Source: Aliivibrio finisterrensis (GTDB lineage: Bacteria; Pseudomonadota; Gammaproteobacteria; Enterobacterales; Vibrionaceae). Taken from it: a stretch of 64,000 bases of DNA. The position numbers and the translations under genes are program-made. Below the pieces are notes generated by a model that worked only from the letters and a program-made list of their open reading frames with translations, did no database searches and was not told the DNA's origin. The stretch covers positions 62,001 through 126,000 of the forward strand of contig NZ_WBVP01000006.1 of assembly GCF_008933155.1 (NCBI RefSeq), given 5' to 3'. This document shows, piece after piece, positions 19,308 to 28,464 of this stretch (its first letter is position 1; the number at the start of each line of letters is the position of its first letter).

Positions 19308-20341
19308 GTGAGTTAAAAAAACAGCGTATCTTTCAAGCCTCGTCTCAAGAACTGGAGCAAGATAGCGAACCCCTTGATAACCTGCAAACTCAAAAGCTAT
19401 TTGAAGAGAGTGTTAAATTTGTTCCTCAAGCTATCGAAGAAGAGGAACTTGATGGTGTGGATATTGAAACGCCATTAATCAAAAAGAAAACCCATTGGAG
19501 TATTAAAACTCTGATTGGTGGTTTCCTTGGTTTAACGGTGTGGCAAAGTGTTGATCATGTCATTACTGCAATCCAATCGGCTGATTTTCTGTCATTAGGC
19601 TGGGCAGGGTTAATTAGCCTTGCAGCAATCATGGGGGTTACTGCTATTGGTCGTGAATTATGGACATTGCGTAAACTTAAAAACCGAGCTGAAATTCAAC
19701 ATCAAGTAACTGAATTGGTTGAAGGCAATGGTATTGGTCAGGCAAAACCGTTCTGTGAAGCATTAGCTAAGAAAGGAGCGACGGCGAATACGGCAGAATA
19801 TACGCGCTGGAAGAATAGTATCGAATCGCATCATAATAACGCTGAAGTATTTGAAATGTATGACAGCATGGTGGTAGCTGAGCATGATAAACGCGCAAGA
19901 GCTTTAATCAGTAAACACGCAGGTGAGTCAGCATTAATGGTGGCATTAAGCCCATTAGCTGTCGTTGATATGTTACTGGTTGCATGGCGTAACATTCGAT
20001 TAATCGAGCAAGTTTCTCAAGTGTACGGAGTAGAGCTTGGTTACTGGGGACGTTTACGTTTGTTCAAAATGGTTTTGCAAAACATGGCTTTTGCCGGGGC
20101 AACAGAAATGGCGACCGATGTTGGTGTGGATATGTTATCAACGGGGTTGGCAGGCAAGCTCTCTACTCGTGCAGCACAAGGATTGGGGATTGGTTTATTA
20201 ACGGCCCGTTTTGGATTAAGAACAATGAGTCTAATGCGTCCATTACCATGGCAAGTGGGTGAAGCACCAAAGCTGTCGGATATGCGTAAAACCATCATTA
20301 GTCAATTAGCGTCTAAATTGGGTTCTCAGCATAAAAATTAA
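19304..20341 (+). CDS. ycjF: YcjF inner-membrane protein (DUF697)
   Basis: A 345-residue membrane protein of the UPF0283/DUF697 family. An acidic N-terminal cytoplasmic part (1-65) precedes two transmembrane helices (about 68-88 and 98-118), and the C-terminal DUF697 region includes SALMVALSPLAVVDMLLVAWRN, identified here by LSPLAVVDMLLVAWR. It is translationally coupled to ycjX and probably acts with it in the stress response; mechanism unknown. Last gene before the TPP riboswitch. Confidence 0.9.
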   Translation: MSELKKQRIFQASSQELEQDSEPLDNLQTQKLFEESVKFVPQAIEEEELDGVDIETPLIKKKTHWSIKTLIGGFLGLTVWQSVDHVITAIQSADFLSLGWAGLISLAAIMGVTAIGRELWTLRKLKNRAEIQHQVTELVEGNGIGQAKPFCEALAKKGATANTAEYTRWKNSIESHHNNAEVFEMYDSMVVAEHDKRARALISKHAGESALMVALSPLAVVDMLLVAWRNIRLIEQVSQVYGVELGYWGRLRLFKMVLQNMAFAGATEMATDVGVDMLSTGLAGKLSTRAAQGLGIGLLTARFGLRTMSLMRPLPWQVGEAPKLSDMRKTIISQLASKLGSQHKN

Positions 20342-20406
20342 TCCATACAGATAACATTCTTATAAAAATTATATTATCTCAAAATTAATTAGTGATAGTA
20401 TGACTT

Positions 20407-20491
20407 CATTAGTCGGGGAGCCAATAGGCTGAGATCGCAATAGCGAACCCGTTGAACCTGATTCAGTTAGTACTGACGTAGGGAACTAATG
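20407..20491 (+). ncRNA. TPP riboswitch (thi box) upstream of thiD
   Basis: The thi-box core is present: GGCTGAGATCG, then ACCCGTTGAACCTGATTCAG and GACGTAGGGAA. The closing P1 stem pairs CATTAGT (20407-20413) with ACTAATG (20485-20491). The aptamer binds thiamine pyrophosphate and represses the gene when TPP is abundant. A 113-base expression platform follows before the thiD start; I could not assign it firmly to termination or translation control. Confidence 0.93.
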
Positions 20492-20604
20492 GTCCTCTTG
20501 ACTCGATCGCCTCTGATCCGTTTCTTTAGGTGAGATCTTGCGTACCAACGTAGAGATATTCTCATTCGACTGTTTTTCCTGAGCGTTAGTTAGGGAAAAT
20601 AATT

Positions 20605-21474
20605 ATGTCTACATTCGTTACTACAGCACCTTTGGCATCACCTGTTTTAAATAAGTTATCTACTATTACTCCTATTGTATTAACTATTGCAGGGTCTGAT
20701 AGTGGTGGTGGCGCAGGGATCCAAGCTGATATTAAAGCCATCTCAGCAACTGGAGGCTACGCGTGCTCTGTTATTACCGCATTAACGGCTCAAAACACCC
20801 AAGGCGTTACGGGCATTTATTCAATCAGCAGTGAATTTGTAGAACAGCAGCTTGATGCCGTTTTTTCTGATCTAAATGTGATTGCCGTTAAAGTCGGAAT
20901 GCTAAGTGATTCTGATGTCATTCATTCTGTCGCAAAAAAAATCAAACAATATTCTCCTCAATACGTGGTGGTTGATCCCGTAATGGTAGCCACCAGTGGT
21001 GATTTGCTACTTCAGGCATCTGCTATTGATAGCCTTAAATCTGAACTTCTTCCACTTGCTGATGTGATCACGCCAAATCTTCCTGAAGCTTCGGCATTAA
21101 TTAGTGTTAAAGTTCCCAAAACCGAAGATGAAATGACAGCCATCATTGGTGAACTTCGTCAATTAGGTGCTAAGTCAGTATTGTTAAAAGGTGGGCATTT
21201 AGAAAAGGATGAGAACAGTACTGATTTACTGATTTTATCTGATTCCATAGAGCGTTTATCGACACCCCGAATTGAAACTCGCAATACACACGGCACGGGC
21301 TGTACGTTATCGTCAGCGATTGCTTCATATTTAGCGCAAGGTCATAAGTTACAGGCGGCTGTAACACTAGGTAAGCATTATATTACTCAAGCGATTATTC
21401 ATGCGGATGAACTGAATGTTGGTCAGGGGCATGGGCCTGTGAATCACTTCTTTGCTTTACATACTCAAGAGTAA
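20605..21474 (+). CDS. thiD: ThiD hydroxymethylpyrimidine/phosphomethylpyrimidine kinase
   Basis: A 289-residue ribokinase-like kinase that phosphorylates HMP and HMP-P in thiamine synthesis and salvage. VLTIAGSDSGGGAGIQADIK (about 27-46) is the ThiD N-terminal signature and NTHGTGCTLSSAIASYLAQG holds the anion hole and catalytic Asp-equivalent region near residue 233. It is about 23 residues longer at the N-terminus than E. coli ThiD; the ATG is preceded by TAGGGAAAATAATT. It is the only thiamine gene here and sits alone behind a TPP riboswitch. Confidence 0.93.
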   Translation: MSTFVTTAPLASPVLNKLSTITPIVLTIAGSDSGGGAGIQADIKAISATGGYACSVITALTAQNTQGVTGIYSISSEFVEQQLDAVFSDLNVIAVKVGMLSDSDVIHSVAKKIKQYSPQYVVVDPVMVATSGDLLLQASAIDSLKSELLPLADVITPNLPEASALISVKVPKTEDEMTAIIGELRQLGAKSVLLKGGHLEKDENSTDLLILSDSIERLSTPRIETRNTHGTGCTLSSAIASYLAQGHKLQAAVTLGKHYITQAIIHADELNVGQGHGPVNHFFALHTQE

Positions 21475-21529
21475 TTATGATGAAGAATCGCATTGGTGCT
21501 GTCATTTTTAATGAGCGTACAAAAAAGTA

Positions 21530-21561
21530 ACCCCCAATAGTGAGTCATCATTATTGGGGGT
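21530..21561. terminator. Bidirectional terminator between thiD and scsC
   Basis: ACCCCCAATA pairs with TATTGGGGGT with a 12-base loop between convergent genes; TTTTA follows on the plus strand. Confidence 0.8.
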
Positions 21562-21588
21562 ATTTTATAGGTAAATATTAATTAGCGT

Positions 21589-22314
21589 TTAGAGTTGTTT
21601 ATCAATGATGGCTTTTAAGTCTTCAGTTGGTATAAACCCTGGAATGATTTCGTTACCAATAATCAAACTTGGAGTACCTCTTAAGCCTAGTTGAGTAAAG
21701 ATCTGTTCACTCTTTTCTACCATTTTTACCTTTTCTTGATTTGGAGTCAGTTCTTGCTGTGTTCCTGTTAACTCCGCTATTTTCATTATGGATTTACTGT
21801 CATGACGTGATGGTTTTGCCATCATCAAGCGATGCACTTCTGCGTATTGCTCTGGTTTTTTCTCCCACACATCTAAAGCATACCAAGCTGTATTGGTTTT
21901 TAGTCCAGGAACCATACGCTGTTGGAAAGGTAAAAAGACATTAACCACTCGAACTTCTGGGTATGCCTTTAAAACATCAACAAGACCTGACTCTAAACGT
22001 TTACAGTAAGGGCAGTTGAAATCAGTGAAATTGATGATGGTTAATTTCGGATTCTCAGCACCAAAATAAGGATGTTTAGGGTTGTTGTATAGATAGTCAT
22101 GATTTAGCGTCAAGATACTGCTTAGTGACTGTTGGCTATCAATATATTGCAATAAATTAGTATGTAACCCTTCAATGATTTCTGGGTTTTGACGAAGTAA
22201 ATCAGAGATCTCCGCTAATTGTTTCTCTTGAGCAGAAGAAATAGTTTCTGCAGATACAAGCGGTGATAGAAATAAACTTGCTGCGATTGATACCGATAAT
22301 AATAATGATTTCAT
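21589..22314 (-). CDS. scsC: ScsC-type periplasmic DsbA-family thiol oxidoreductase
   Basis: A 241-residue thioredoxin-fold protein. The start MKSLLLSVSIAASLFLSPLVSAE gives a clean signal peptide ending SA-E; a longer frame upstream adds an unlikely 15 residues. An N-terminal helical oligomerisation segment (about 25-75) precedes the thioredoxin fold with the active site FNCPYCKR and the cis-Pro loop RGTPSLIIG. This plan fits ScsC, a disulfide isomerase or thiol-stress protein kept reduced by ScsB. The gene ends the scsA-B-D-C minus-strand cluster, 13 bases after scsD. Confidence 0.85.
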   Translation of the reverse strand: MKSLLLSVSIAASLFLSPLVSAETISSAQEKQLAEISDLLRQNPEIIEGLHTNLLQYIDSQQSLSSILTLNHDYLYNNPKHPYFGAENPKLTIINFTDFNCPYCKRLESGLVDVLKAYPEVRVVNVFLPFQQRMVPGLKTNTAWYALDVWEKKPEQYAEVHRLMMAKPSRHDSKSIMKIAELTGTQQELTPNQEKVKMVEKSEQIFTQLGLRGTPSLIIGNEIIPGFIPTEDLKAIIDKQL

Positions 22315-22327
22315 GAGAATAATAACC

Positions 22328-22852
22328 TTAAGCAAAAAATAAACGTAACCACAGACCAATAGGGGTCGTTACGCCAGTTGTGATAGAAGATATTTCACCG
22401 TTTTTAACGATGACTATAGATGGGGTTGCAGTCACTCCCCATTCTCGGCCAATATTTCCCGTAGAATCATTAATAACAGGGAAATCGTAATCTTTGTAAT
22501 TCATATACTGAGCTAAGCGGTTATTATCGCCAGAGGTAATCGCAACAGAAACGACTTGATGGCCGTTAGCTAACCAGCTCACACTAGGGCTCACCATGGT
22601 GCAAACTGGACACCAAGTCGCCCAAAAATAAACTAGAACAGGTTCTTTATAGCTCATTTTTGTAATATCAACCCATTCTCCGTCTATAGTGTTAATGGAC
22701 AGTTTAGGTGGGGTTTCTGATGGCATATCTTGGCTTCGCCAATAATCTACGGCAACAGAAAACAGTGTTATAAAGACCGTGAATTTTATGATTTCCTTAA
22801 ACCAGTGAATGGCCTTTTGTTTTTTTCCTGCAGCTATCTTCTTTGTCGTCAT
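22328..22852 (-). CDS. scsD: ScsD-type membrane-anchored thioredoxin-like protein
   Basis: A 174-residue TlpA-like protein. One membrane anchor lies at about residues 22-40; the periplasmic thioredoxin domain carries FWATWCPVCTM and the cis-Pro loop TATPSIVIV. ScsD proteins act in the periplasm in copper and thiol stress with ScsB as the likely electron donor. The ATG overlaps the scsB stop by one base (TAATG). Confidence 0.85.
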   Translation of the reverse strand: MTTKKIAAGKKQKAIHWFKEIIKFTVFITLFSVAVDYWRSQDMPSETPPKLSINTIDGEWVDITKMSYKEPVLVYFWATWCPVCTMVSPSVSWLANGHQVVSVAITSGDNNRLAQYMNYKDYDFPVINDSTGNIGREWGVTATPSIVIVKNGEISSITTGVTTPIGLWLRLFFA

Positions 22853-24966
22853 TAGTTTGTTCTCCCTGCATATTCGATTGCTTGAATAATATCGTTACTT
22901 GTTAAAATAACAGGTAAAGGTAACCCTCGCGGTGCATTCGGCCCATAAACAACATTAAGTGGAACCCCAAAACGTTGATGACTTTTTAGGTAATTGGTCA
23001 CTTTTTCACTTGGGTGAGTCCAGTCTCCTTTCATAGCAATAACGTTTTCTTGATGCAGTGTTGAATAGACAGGATCTTGTAAAATTACACCTATCTTGTT
23101 GGCTTTACAGGTAATGCACCAATCGGCGGTAACATCGACAAAGACTGTTTTTCCTTGAGCTACATATTCATTTATAGAGTGTTGTTCTAAAGATTGCCAA
23201 GGGATATCGTCGACAATAGGGGTTACCCAATGCTTTGTTGTCATACTGCCAATAATCAGTAATGCGCTACTAGAGAAAACGATAATAGCTAAGATAGCAA
23301 TAACGGTATTCTTGCCGTGTTTTTTACCTACTTTATATAATAAGAAAATAATTAGTAATGCAGTAACAATCCAAACAGTAGTGCTACCGAGAAAGGGAGA
23401 AAGTAAGCTAAGTAACCATAACGTTGTTACTAGCATCATCAAACCAAAAATAATTTTGATCTTGTTCATCCACATTCCAGGCTTTGGCATAAATGAAACG
23501 AGTTCCGGAAATAAAGCGAACAGTAACCAAGGAAGAGCCATTCCAAGCCCTAGCGAAGTAAATATCACCCACATTTCAAAAACATTAGCACCTAATGCGA
23601 AAGCAACCGCAGTACCTAAGAAAGGTGCACTACATGGAGTCGCAAGTAGTGTTGCAAACATACCTTGAACGAAGTGTCCAAGTGTTGTGTTATTGCCTTT
23701 ACTCGCAATAGAGGTTGAGAATCGGCTTGGTAATTGGATCTCGAATATGCCAAATAAATTAGCGGTAAACAAGGCGGTAATGATAACCATAAAGCCAATG
23801 AATGTAGGGCTTTGGAACTGGATCCCCCAACCAATGGCATTGCCTGTAAATTTTAAAATAAGCAAACCAGTCGCAAGTAACCAGAAAGAGGTTAAGATCC
23901 CTGCAGCAGAAGCAAAAAACTGTAAGCGAATAGATCGTTTACTTGACGCTGATGAAGCAACCATACTGTTGAGTTTCATGCCTAAAACCGGTAATACACA
24001 TGGCATGATATTAAGAATTAAGCCGCCTAAAAAAGCAAAAGCTATCATGGTAATAATGCTTGTATCTGCGCTTTGGGTTAGTGGTTTTGCATCGACAATT
24101 GCTGTTAATTCGTGAGCAAATAACTCATCAGAGGCAGTAATTGAAATTGTTTTACCAACTAAATCAGTATCACCTAACCAATTCGTAACGTTATAGGTTG
24201 CGGTAATTAAACTGCCATCAACCTCCACTACCGGTTGAGAGAAGTAATCATCAGTTATCTCTGGACCATCAATCAGAATTTGAGGTGTTTTCCAACCAGC
24301 ATCATGAGTAAGTTGAACTTGCAGTTTTTGTGATAAAGCATCAAATGAAGCACTAACTAGTGTTGTTGAATCACTTTGTTTTGGAACAGAAGCTAACCCT
24401 TGCTGGAATAAGTGCTGAGCGCTTGCTTCGGTTTCTAGCTTATTAAGCTCGACTGGAGGTAGCTCTAAATCGTAATCAGTCAGAACACAGATATTAGTAC
24501 ACGTTGGCAGGGTTAATCTTCCTGAAAAATGTAACGGTTGATTGATATCTTCAAACGTTAATTCCATTGGAAAAACAACATTATGTTTATAGCCAAGGGT
24601 CATTAACCCTGATTGCTCATAAAAAGCAGGGGTTGGCCAAAACCATTCTAGATTAGATAGGTTTTGAGATTGGCTCAAATCAAGAACAGGAGATACACCT
24701 CCTTCACCAGGTGATCGCCAATAGGTTTTCCACTCATCATCGAGTTTTACCTCTAATAAACCTTGTGCTTTATTATTTGATTTATCTACTTCACCAGTCA
24801 GCATAAAACGAACTTGTGCTGGTGGATGATCAGGATGAGTTAACCAACCTGTAGATATTGATTGCTCTGTAGCAGATAAAGAAAAAGCGGACAACAGCAA
24901 CGCTGATGCCAATATCACCGCTGAACGAAATCGAGCGATGACTTTAATTTGTTGAATTGTAAACAC
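22852..24966 (-). CDS. scsB: ScsB, DsbD-like thiol:disulfide interchange protein
   Basis: A 704-residue membrane electron hub. A signal-like helix (about 15-33) precedes the periplasmic N-terminal region, where LPTCTNICVLTDYDLELP holds the reactive Cys pair. Eight or so membrane helices follow with GLILNIMPCVLPVLGMK and LLATPCSAPFLGTA, the core Cys-Pro motifs of DsbD/CcdA. A C-terminal periplasmic thioredoxin domain has VTADWCITCKANK. It moves electrons from cytoplasmic thioredoxin to ScsC and ScsD. The N-terminal domain is larger than in DsbD, as in ScsB. Confidence 0.9.
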   Translation of the reverse strand: MFTIQQIKVIARFRSAVILASALLLSAFSLSATEQSISTGWLTHPDHPPAQVRFMLTGEVDKSNNKAQGLLEVKLDDEWKTYWRSPGEGGVSPVLDLSQSQNLSNLEWFWPTPAFYEQSGLMTLGYKHNVVFPMELTFEDINQPLHFSGRLTLPTCTNICVLTDYDLELPPVELNKLETEASAQHLFQQGLASVPKQSDSTTLVSASFDALSQKLQVQLTHDAGWKTPQILIDGPEITDDYFSQPVVEVDGSLITATYNVTNWLGDTDLVGKTISITASDELFAHELTAIVDAKPLTQSADTSIITMIAFAFLGGLILNIMPCVLPVLGMKLNSMVASSASSKRSIRLQFFASAAGILTSFWLLATGLLILKFTGNAIGWGIQFQSPTFIGFMVIITALFTANLFGIFEIQLPSRFSTSIASKGNNTTLGHFVQGMFATLLATPCSAPFLGTAVAFALGANVFEMWVIFTSLGLGMALPWLLFALFPELVSFMPKPGMWMNKIKIIFGLMMLVTTLWLLSLLSPFLGSTTVWIVTALLIIFLLYKVGKKHGKNTVIAILAIIVFSSSALLIIGSMTTKHWVTPIVDDIPWQSLEQHSINEYVAQGKTVFVDVTADWCITCKANKIGVILQDPVYSTLHQENVIAMKGDWTHPSEKVTNYLKSHQRFGVPLNVVYGPNAPRGLPLPVILTSNDIIQAIEYAGRTN

Positions 24967-25021
24967 GGTTTTACTCCGAAAATAATTATATTAAATAAAG
25001 ATATAAGTACTTACGGTGTGA

Positions 25022-25564
25022 TTATTCTTGGAAGGTGCAAAAGGCCAGATGTCGCCGAATACCATAAGAGGTGATCGGTTCTGTAAAAGAGTAAGTTGCT
25101 CCAGCTTGTTTAAGGATCGCCGCGACAATAAGAAGGGCTAAGATAAACATTGGGATAGCAAAATCTAGATGAATGGTATGAGCATTGACTAATTGTTCAC
25201 TGCTACTGCATTGTGGAGCATCAGCATCAGCATCAGCATTCTGTTCTTGTTCTACATTGAAATTATGGGTTTGCCCTACATTGTCAGTTTGAGGAGATAA
25301 AGGACAAGCTGTCGATAAACCAAAATTTTGAGAAAAACAAACAAATAGCACAATACACACTAACAATAGTGACCACGAAGCGATGTTTTTACGCTTGTAT
25401 TGTAATAATGAAAATCTCAAAGAAGTCAGCTTATTTTCAAGTGATAGGTATTCCCCATATTCTATTGATAAAAGTAAAAAGGTCAATGCAGATTTATCTG
25501 TGAATCGGCTCTTTGAATGTAAGGAAAAATAAATAGTAGTGATCTTTTTATAAATAATTGGCAT
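25022..25564 (-). CDS. Probable ScsA-like small membrane protein
   Basis: A frame of up to 180 residues ahead of scsB (55 bases away). It has a membrane helix (about 63-85), an acidic low-complexity segment (QEQNADADADAP) with Cys at the edges, and a second helix (about 133-150), and ends with RRHLAFCTFQE. Position and the basic-plus-aromatic C-terminus resemble ScsA of the Salmonella suppressor of copper sensitivity locus, but the similarity is weak. The first 40 or more residues look unlike a coding start and lack a good ribosome binding site, so the true start may be internal, possibly a TTG near residue 48. Confidence 0.5.
   Translation of the reverse strand: MPIIYKKITTIYFSLHSKSRFTDKSALTFLLLSIEYGEYLSLENKLTSLRFSLLQYKRKNIASWSLLLVCIVLFVCFSQNFGLSTACPLSPQTDNVGQTHNFNVEQEQNADADADAPQCSSSEQLVNAHTIHLDFAIPMFILALLIVAAILKQAGATYSFTEPITSYGIRRHLAFCTFQE
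25221..25243. repeat. Short hexanucleotide tandem repeat inside the scsA-like gene
   Basis: The plus strand reads about four copies of a GCATCA unit, encoding alternating Asp-Ala on the minus strand. Copy-number change would keep the frame. Confidence 0.7.
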
Positions 25565-25651
25565 AGAAATTGATGTTTAGTAGGAAATAATAATTACATT
25601 TTTAGTAAACATCTTAATTCAAGACGTAACTTGAGCCTCAGAGAGAATAAA

Positions 25652-27313
25652 ATGAACCTATCAATAAAAGCGAGATTGTACCTACTTGCGATTCTGCCAA
25701 TTGTATTAACATCATTGTTGATAATGGCGATGACCTATAAAGAAGCCAGTGCACTAAACCAAGCTCAAATGGATATGACACGTTCGCAGATGATGCAAAT
25801 GAAGCGAGTCGAGCTGAAATCTTACTTGGATATTGTATCTTCAGAATTAAAGCATTTTGCGGAACAAGATAAGACTAAAGAAGAAGTGTTAGAGTCACTA
25901 AAGCCAGTACAATTTGCAGATACAGGTTATTTATTTGGCTTTACTTCTAACGGTGTTCGTATTTTGCAAGGAAATACCAATGATGTTGGTAATAATATGT
26001 GGAATATGAAAGACAAAAGAGGTAACTATTTGATTCAAGATATTATTACGGCAGCCAAAAATTCTTCTGGTTACTCTACGTATTATTACCCTAAGTTAAA
26101 TGAAACAGTGGCATTACCAAAATTGGCTTATAGTGTTTACTTTTCAAAGTGGGATTTAATTGTGGGTACTGGTTTCTATACTGATGATGTTGATGCTGTC
26201 ATTAATGATATGAAAGCCTTGAGTGATCAACAGTTAGCTAAAAGTATGCAAGTTATTGTTATATTTACATTAGTGATTGTTGTTATTGTTGCATTTATTG
26301 GTTCTTTGATTAATAGAAGCATTATGGCGCCGATTCAAAAGTTTGATGAATCGATTAAATCTTTTGCTTCTGGTAATGCAGATTTAACGGCACGTATGCC
26401 ACATTTTACCGTTCCTGAATTCGATCAATTGAGTACGAATTTTAATTTATTTGTTAAATCGCTGCATGAGATCATCTCGAATGTATCGCATGTTAGTCGT
26501 GATGTTGTAGCAGAAACTTCAAATATGTCAGAGCGTTCTGCTCAGGTGAATGCGGTTGTTACTAATCAACGTTCAGAGACAGAACAAATAGCGACAGCGA
26601 TGACGGAGCTTACCACTTCATCTCATGAGATCTCTTCCAATGCAGAACAAGCGGCAAGTTCAGCTCAAGATGCGGATAACAATGCTCAAGTCGCTATGCA
26701 GACAGTAAATGAAGCGTCAGAGTCAGTAAAAACATTGGCAGCAGAGCTTGATGAAGCAAGCAATGTAATTTCTAAGCTTGAAGGTGATGTACAAAATATC
26801 GCAAGTACGTTGTCGGTAATTCAAGATATTGCAGAGCAAACTAACTTACTTGCTTTAAATGCGGCAATTGAAGCGGCAAGGGCGGGTGAACAAGGGCGTG
26901 GTTTTGCCGTTGTTGCCGACGAAGTACGTAAACTGGCAAGTCGGACTCAAGAGAGTACAGCACAGATCCACCAACGTATTGAAGCATTAAAATCAGGCTC
27001 TGATTCAGCGGTTCAAGTTATGGCAGCCAGTAAGAACTTTAGTACATTAACAGTAAATAAAGCGGTAGCTGCTTCTGAATCACTTGGTCAAATCTTAGCG
27101 TCTGTAAATACGATTATGGAAATGAACTCGTTAATTGCAACGGCTACTCAAGAGCAAAGTATTGTAGGCCAAGAAATCTCAGAGCGTATTGTTTCTGTAT
27201 CTGATCAAAGTTCTGAGTCGGCTGAATTAGCAAGCCAAAACCGCGCTGGTGGCGTCTTGCTGAATCAGAAAGCCAATGAACTGTCTGAATTAGTTGAGCG
27301 TTTTACTGTGTAA
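25652..27313 (+). CDS. Methyl-accepting chemotaxis protein with single Cache (sCache_2-like) sensor
   Basis: A 553-residue chemoreceptor. The start is the ATG of [12 protein letters not shown], with AGAGAGAATAAA upstream; a TTG 21 bases earlier is less likely. A first helix (about 8-28) leads to a periplasmic sCache_2-type domain marked by [12 protein letters not shown] and [20 protein letters not shown]-like segments (about 85-175) and [16 protein letters not shown] second helix lies at about 200-222, HAMP follows, then the signalling tip [20 protein letters not shown] and [15 protein letters not shown]. sCache_2 receptors often bind small carboxylates; the ligand here is unknown. Confidence 0.93.
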   Translation: MNLSIKARLYLLAILPIVLTSLLIMAMTYKEASALNQAQMDMTRSQMMQMKRVELKSYLDIVSSELKHFAEQDKTKEEVLESLKPVQFADTGYLFGFTSNGVRILQGNTNDVGNNMWNMKDKRGNYLIQDIITAAKNSSGYSTYYYPKLNETVALPKLAYSVYFSKWDLIVGTGFYTDDVDAVINDMKALSDQQLAKSMQVIVIFTLVIVVIVAFIGSLINRSIMAPIQKFDESIKSFASGNADLTARMPHFTVPEFDQLSTNFNLFVKSLHEIISNVSHVSRDVVAETSNMSERSAQVNAVVTNQRSETEQIATAMTELTTSSHEISSNAEQAASSAQDADNNAQVAMQTVNEASESVKTLAAELDEASNVISKLEGDVQNIASTLSVIQDIAEQTNLLALNAAIEAARAGEQGRGFAVVADEVRKLASRTQESTAQIHQRIEALKSGSDSAVQVMAASKNFSTLTVNKAVAASESLGQILASVNTIMEMNSLIATATQEQSIVGQEISERIVSVSDQSSESAELASQNRAGGVLLNQKANELSELVERFTV

Positions 27314-27335
27314 TATAGAGATTAATTAGCTAATT

Positions 27336-27371
27336 AAAGCACAAGAATTAAACGGTTCTTGTGCTTTTTTG
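27336..27371 (+). terminator. Terminator after the second chemoreceptor gene
   Basis: AAAGCACAAGAA pairs with TTCTTGTGCTTT over an 8-base loop and is followed by T residues. Confidence 0.9.
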
Positions 27372-27396
27372 TTTCTCGTAACGTATCAATTCGTCG

Positions 27397-28095
27397 CTAC
27401 CACAGCTTAAAGAAGCGCCAATCACTCAATGCACTGATTGTTGATTCAATTGGCGGAGCAAACCAAAATAGTATGCCGCTAGCAATAATAAATACAGCAG
27501 ATAAAGGTAGATTAGAAAAATCGGTTAGTTTTAAGGCTGAGCCGAATGAGCGCTTGATACGAACGTTCGCTAAATCGACACTGTAGAGCTCATCTAAAAG
27601 TAAATGAACTATCCCACCTGCGAAAACAAATGCACCAGAAAGCCAAGCAATATGATCCCAGCTTTTAACGTCATCACCAAGAATAAAACACGTAATATTA
27701 GTCGTAAGTAGTCCACAAAATAAAAGAAATAATAAAGAGTGACAGATACCACGATGAATAGTTTGCCATTCAAATACATTACGTATGCCGAATTTCATAA
27801 ACAGATGAATCGCAACAGGTAAGCCAATGAGAAGTAAAAACTGCCTTTCATCAATAGCATCACTGGTTAAATAACGGATACTTAGCAGGACGATACAAAT
27901 AGTAAATAGGTTAAATATAATGTCTAAAGAGGTCGAGTTATCAGAGTCGATATCCGGTAATAGGCCACCGATAGTACCTAAAAACCATAACCATAGTGCG
28001 GTATTAAGTTCGATGTGATTTGCTGACAATAGGGCTGCGGAAGTCACACCGGATGCCAATGCGGCAACATTTAAATGAGTACTGAAATTTGCCAT
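27397..28095 (-). CDS. YdjM/DUF457-type membrane-bound putative metal-dependent hydrolase
   Basis: A 232-residue inner-membrane protein with about six helices. MANFSTHLNVAALASGVTSA and the FLGTIGGLLPDIDSDNS segment (about 38-54) are typical of DUF457 proteins, in which His and Asp residues (His7, Asp48, Asp50, Asp52, and HRGICHS near 116-122) are the presumed metal ligands. E. coli YdjM is a LexA-regulated member; no LexA box is evident here. The reaction is unknown. It converges with the chemoreceptor gene and is divergent from the 56-residue protein gene. Confidence 0.8.
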   Translation of the reverse strand: MANFSTHLNVAALASGVTSAALLSANHIELNTALWLWFLGTIGGLLPDIDSDNSTSLDIIFNLFTICIVLLSIRYLTSDAIDERQFLLLIGLPVAIHLFMKFGIRNVFEWQTIHRGICHSLLFLLFCGLLTTNITCFILGDDVKSWDHIAWLSGAFVFAGGIVHLLLDELYSVDLANVRIKRSFGSALKLTDFSNLPLSAVFIIASGILFWFAPPIESTISALSDWRFFKLW

Positions 28096-28151
28096 AGGTT
28101 TTCTAAGAATTCTTTTGTAAAATGAAGGCTGAATTATTGAGATAAGTGATT

Positions 28152-28322
28152 ATGTTTAAAATATTTGCATTACTGTTCATCGCGTTAGGGATCTACATTG
28201 GTATGAACTATGGCGATGAAGTTCAAAATGTTATGGATTTGGATGCCTTTGAGAAAGTACAAGAAACCATCGTTGATGGTAAAGATCTTGTGGTAGATAA
28301 AATAGAAGACGCAGTTCAATAA
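28152..28322 (+). CDS. Small membrane-anchored protein of unknown function
   Basis: A 56-residue protein with a hydrophobic N-terminal helix (MFKIFALLFIALGIYIGMNYG, key residues 4-18) and an acidic amphipathic remainder (VMDLDAFEKVQETIVDGKDLVV). It looks like a single-pass inner-membrane or secreted small protein. Composition and codon use fit real coding sequence, and a strong terminator follows 22 bases after the stop. I do not recognise a family. It could pair functionally with the divergent DUF457 gene. Confidence 0.65.
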   Translation: MFKIFALLFIALGIYIGMNYGDEVQNVMDLDAFEKVQETIVDGKDLVVDKIEDAVQ

Positions 28323-28343
28323 TTAAGCTGTTTGTCTAAAATC

Positions 28344-28381
28344 AAAAATCCCCCTTGATGCTAGCATCTTGGGGGATTTTT
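28344..28381. terminator. Strong terminator after the 56-residue protein gene
   Basis: AAAAATCCCCC pairs with GGGGGATTTTT, with an inner GATGCT/AGCATC stem and two internal mismatches. T and A tails on both sides allow use from either strand. Confidence 0.85.
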
Positions 28382-28407
28382 GATTCTATAACAGTCAATA
28401 CTGAAAG

Positions 28408-28445
28408 CCAACAATTAACTGTTTTTATATACAGTTAATTGTTGG
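28408..28445. repeat. 15-base perfect inverted repeat downstream of the OmpA-like gene
   Basis: CCAACAATTAACTGT pairs perfectly with ACAGTTAATTGTTGG over an 8-base T/A loop. It lies 20 bases past the stop of the minus-strand lipoprotein gene and may protect or end its transcript, though no T run follows directly on that strand. Confidence 0.7.
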
Positions 28446-28464
28446 TGAGTTTTATTATCGATGA

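Noticed and set aside
21477-21530. 17-residue frame after thiD
   Set aside because: Too short, ends in the terminator, and has no recognisable relatives; perhaps a remnant of a second gene but unsupported.
27359-27586. Plus-strand frame overlapping the DUF457 gene end
   Set aside because: Starts in the chemoreceptor terminator and overlaps a clear membrane-protein gene on the other strand.
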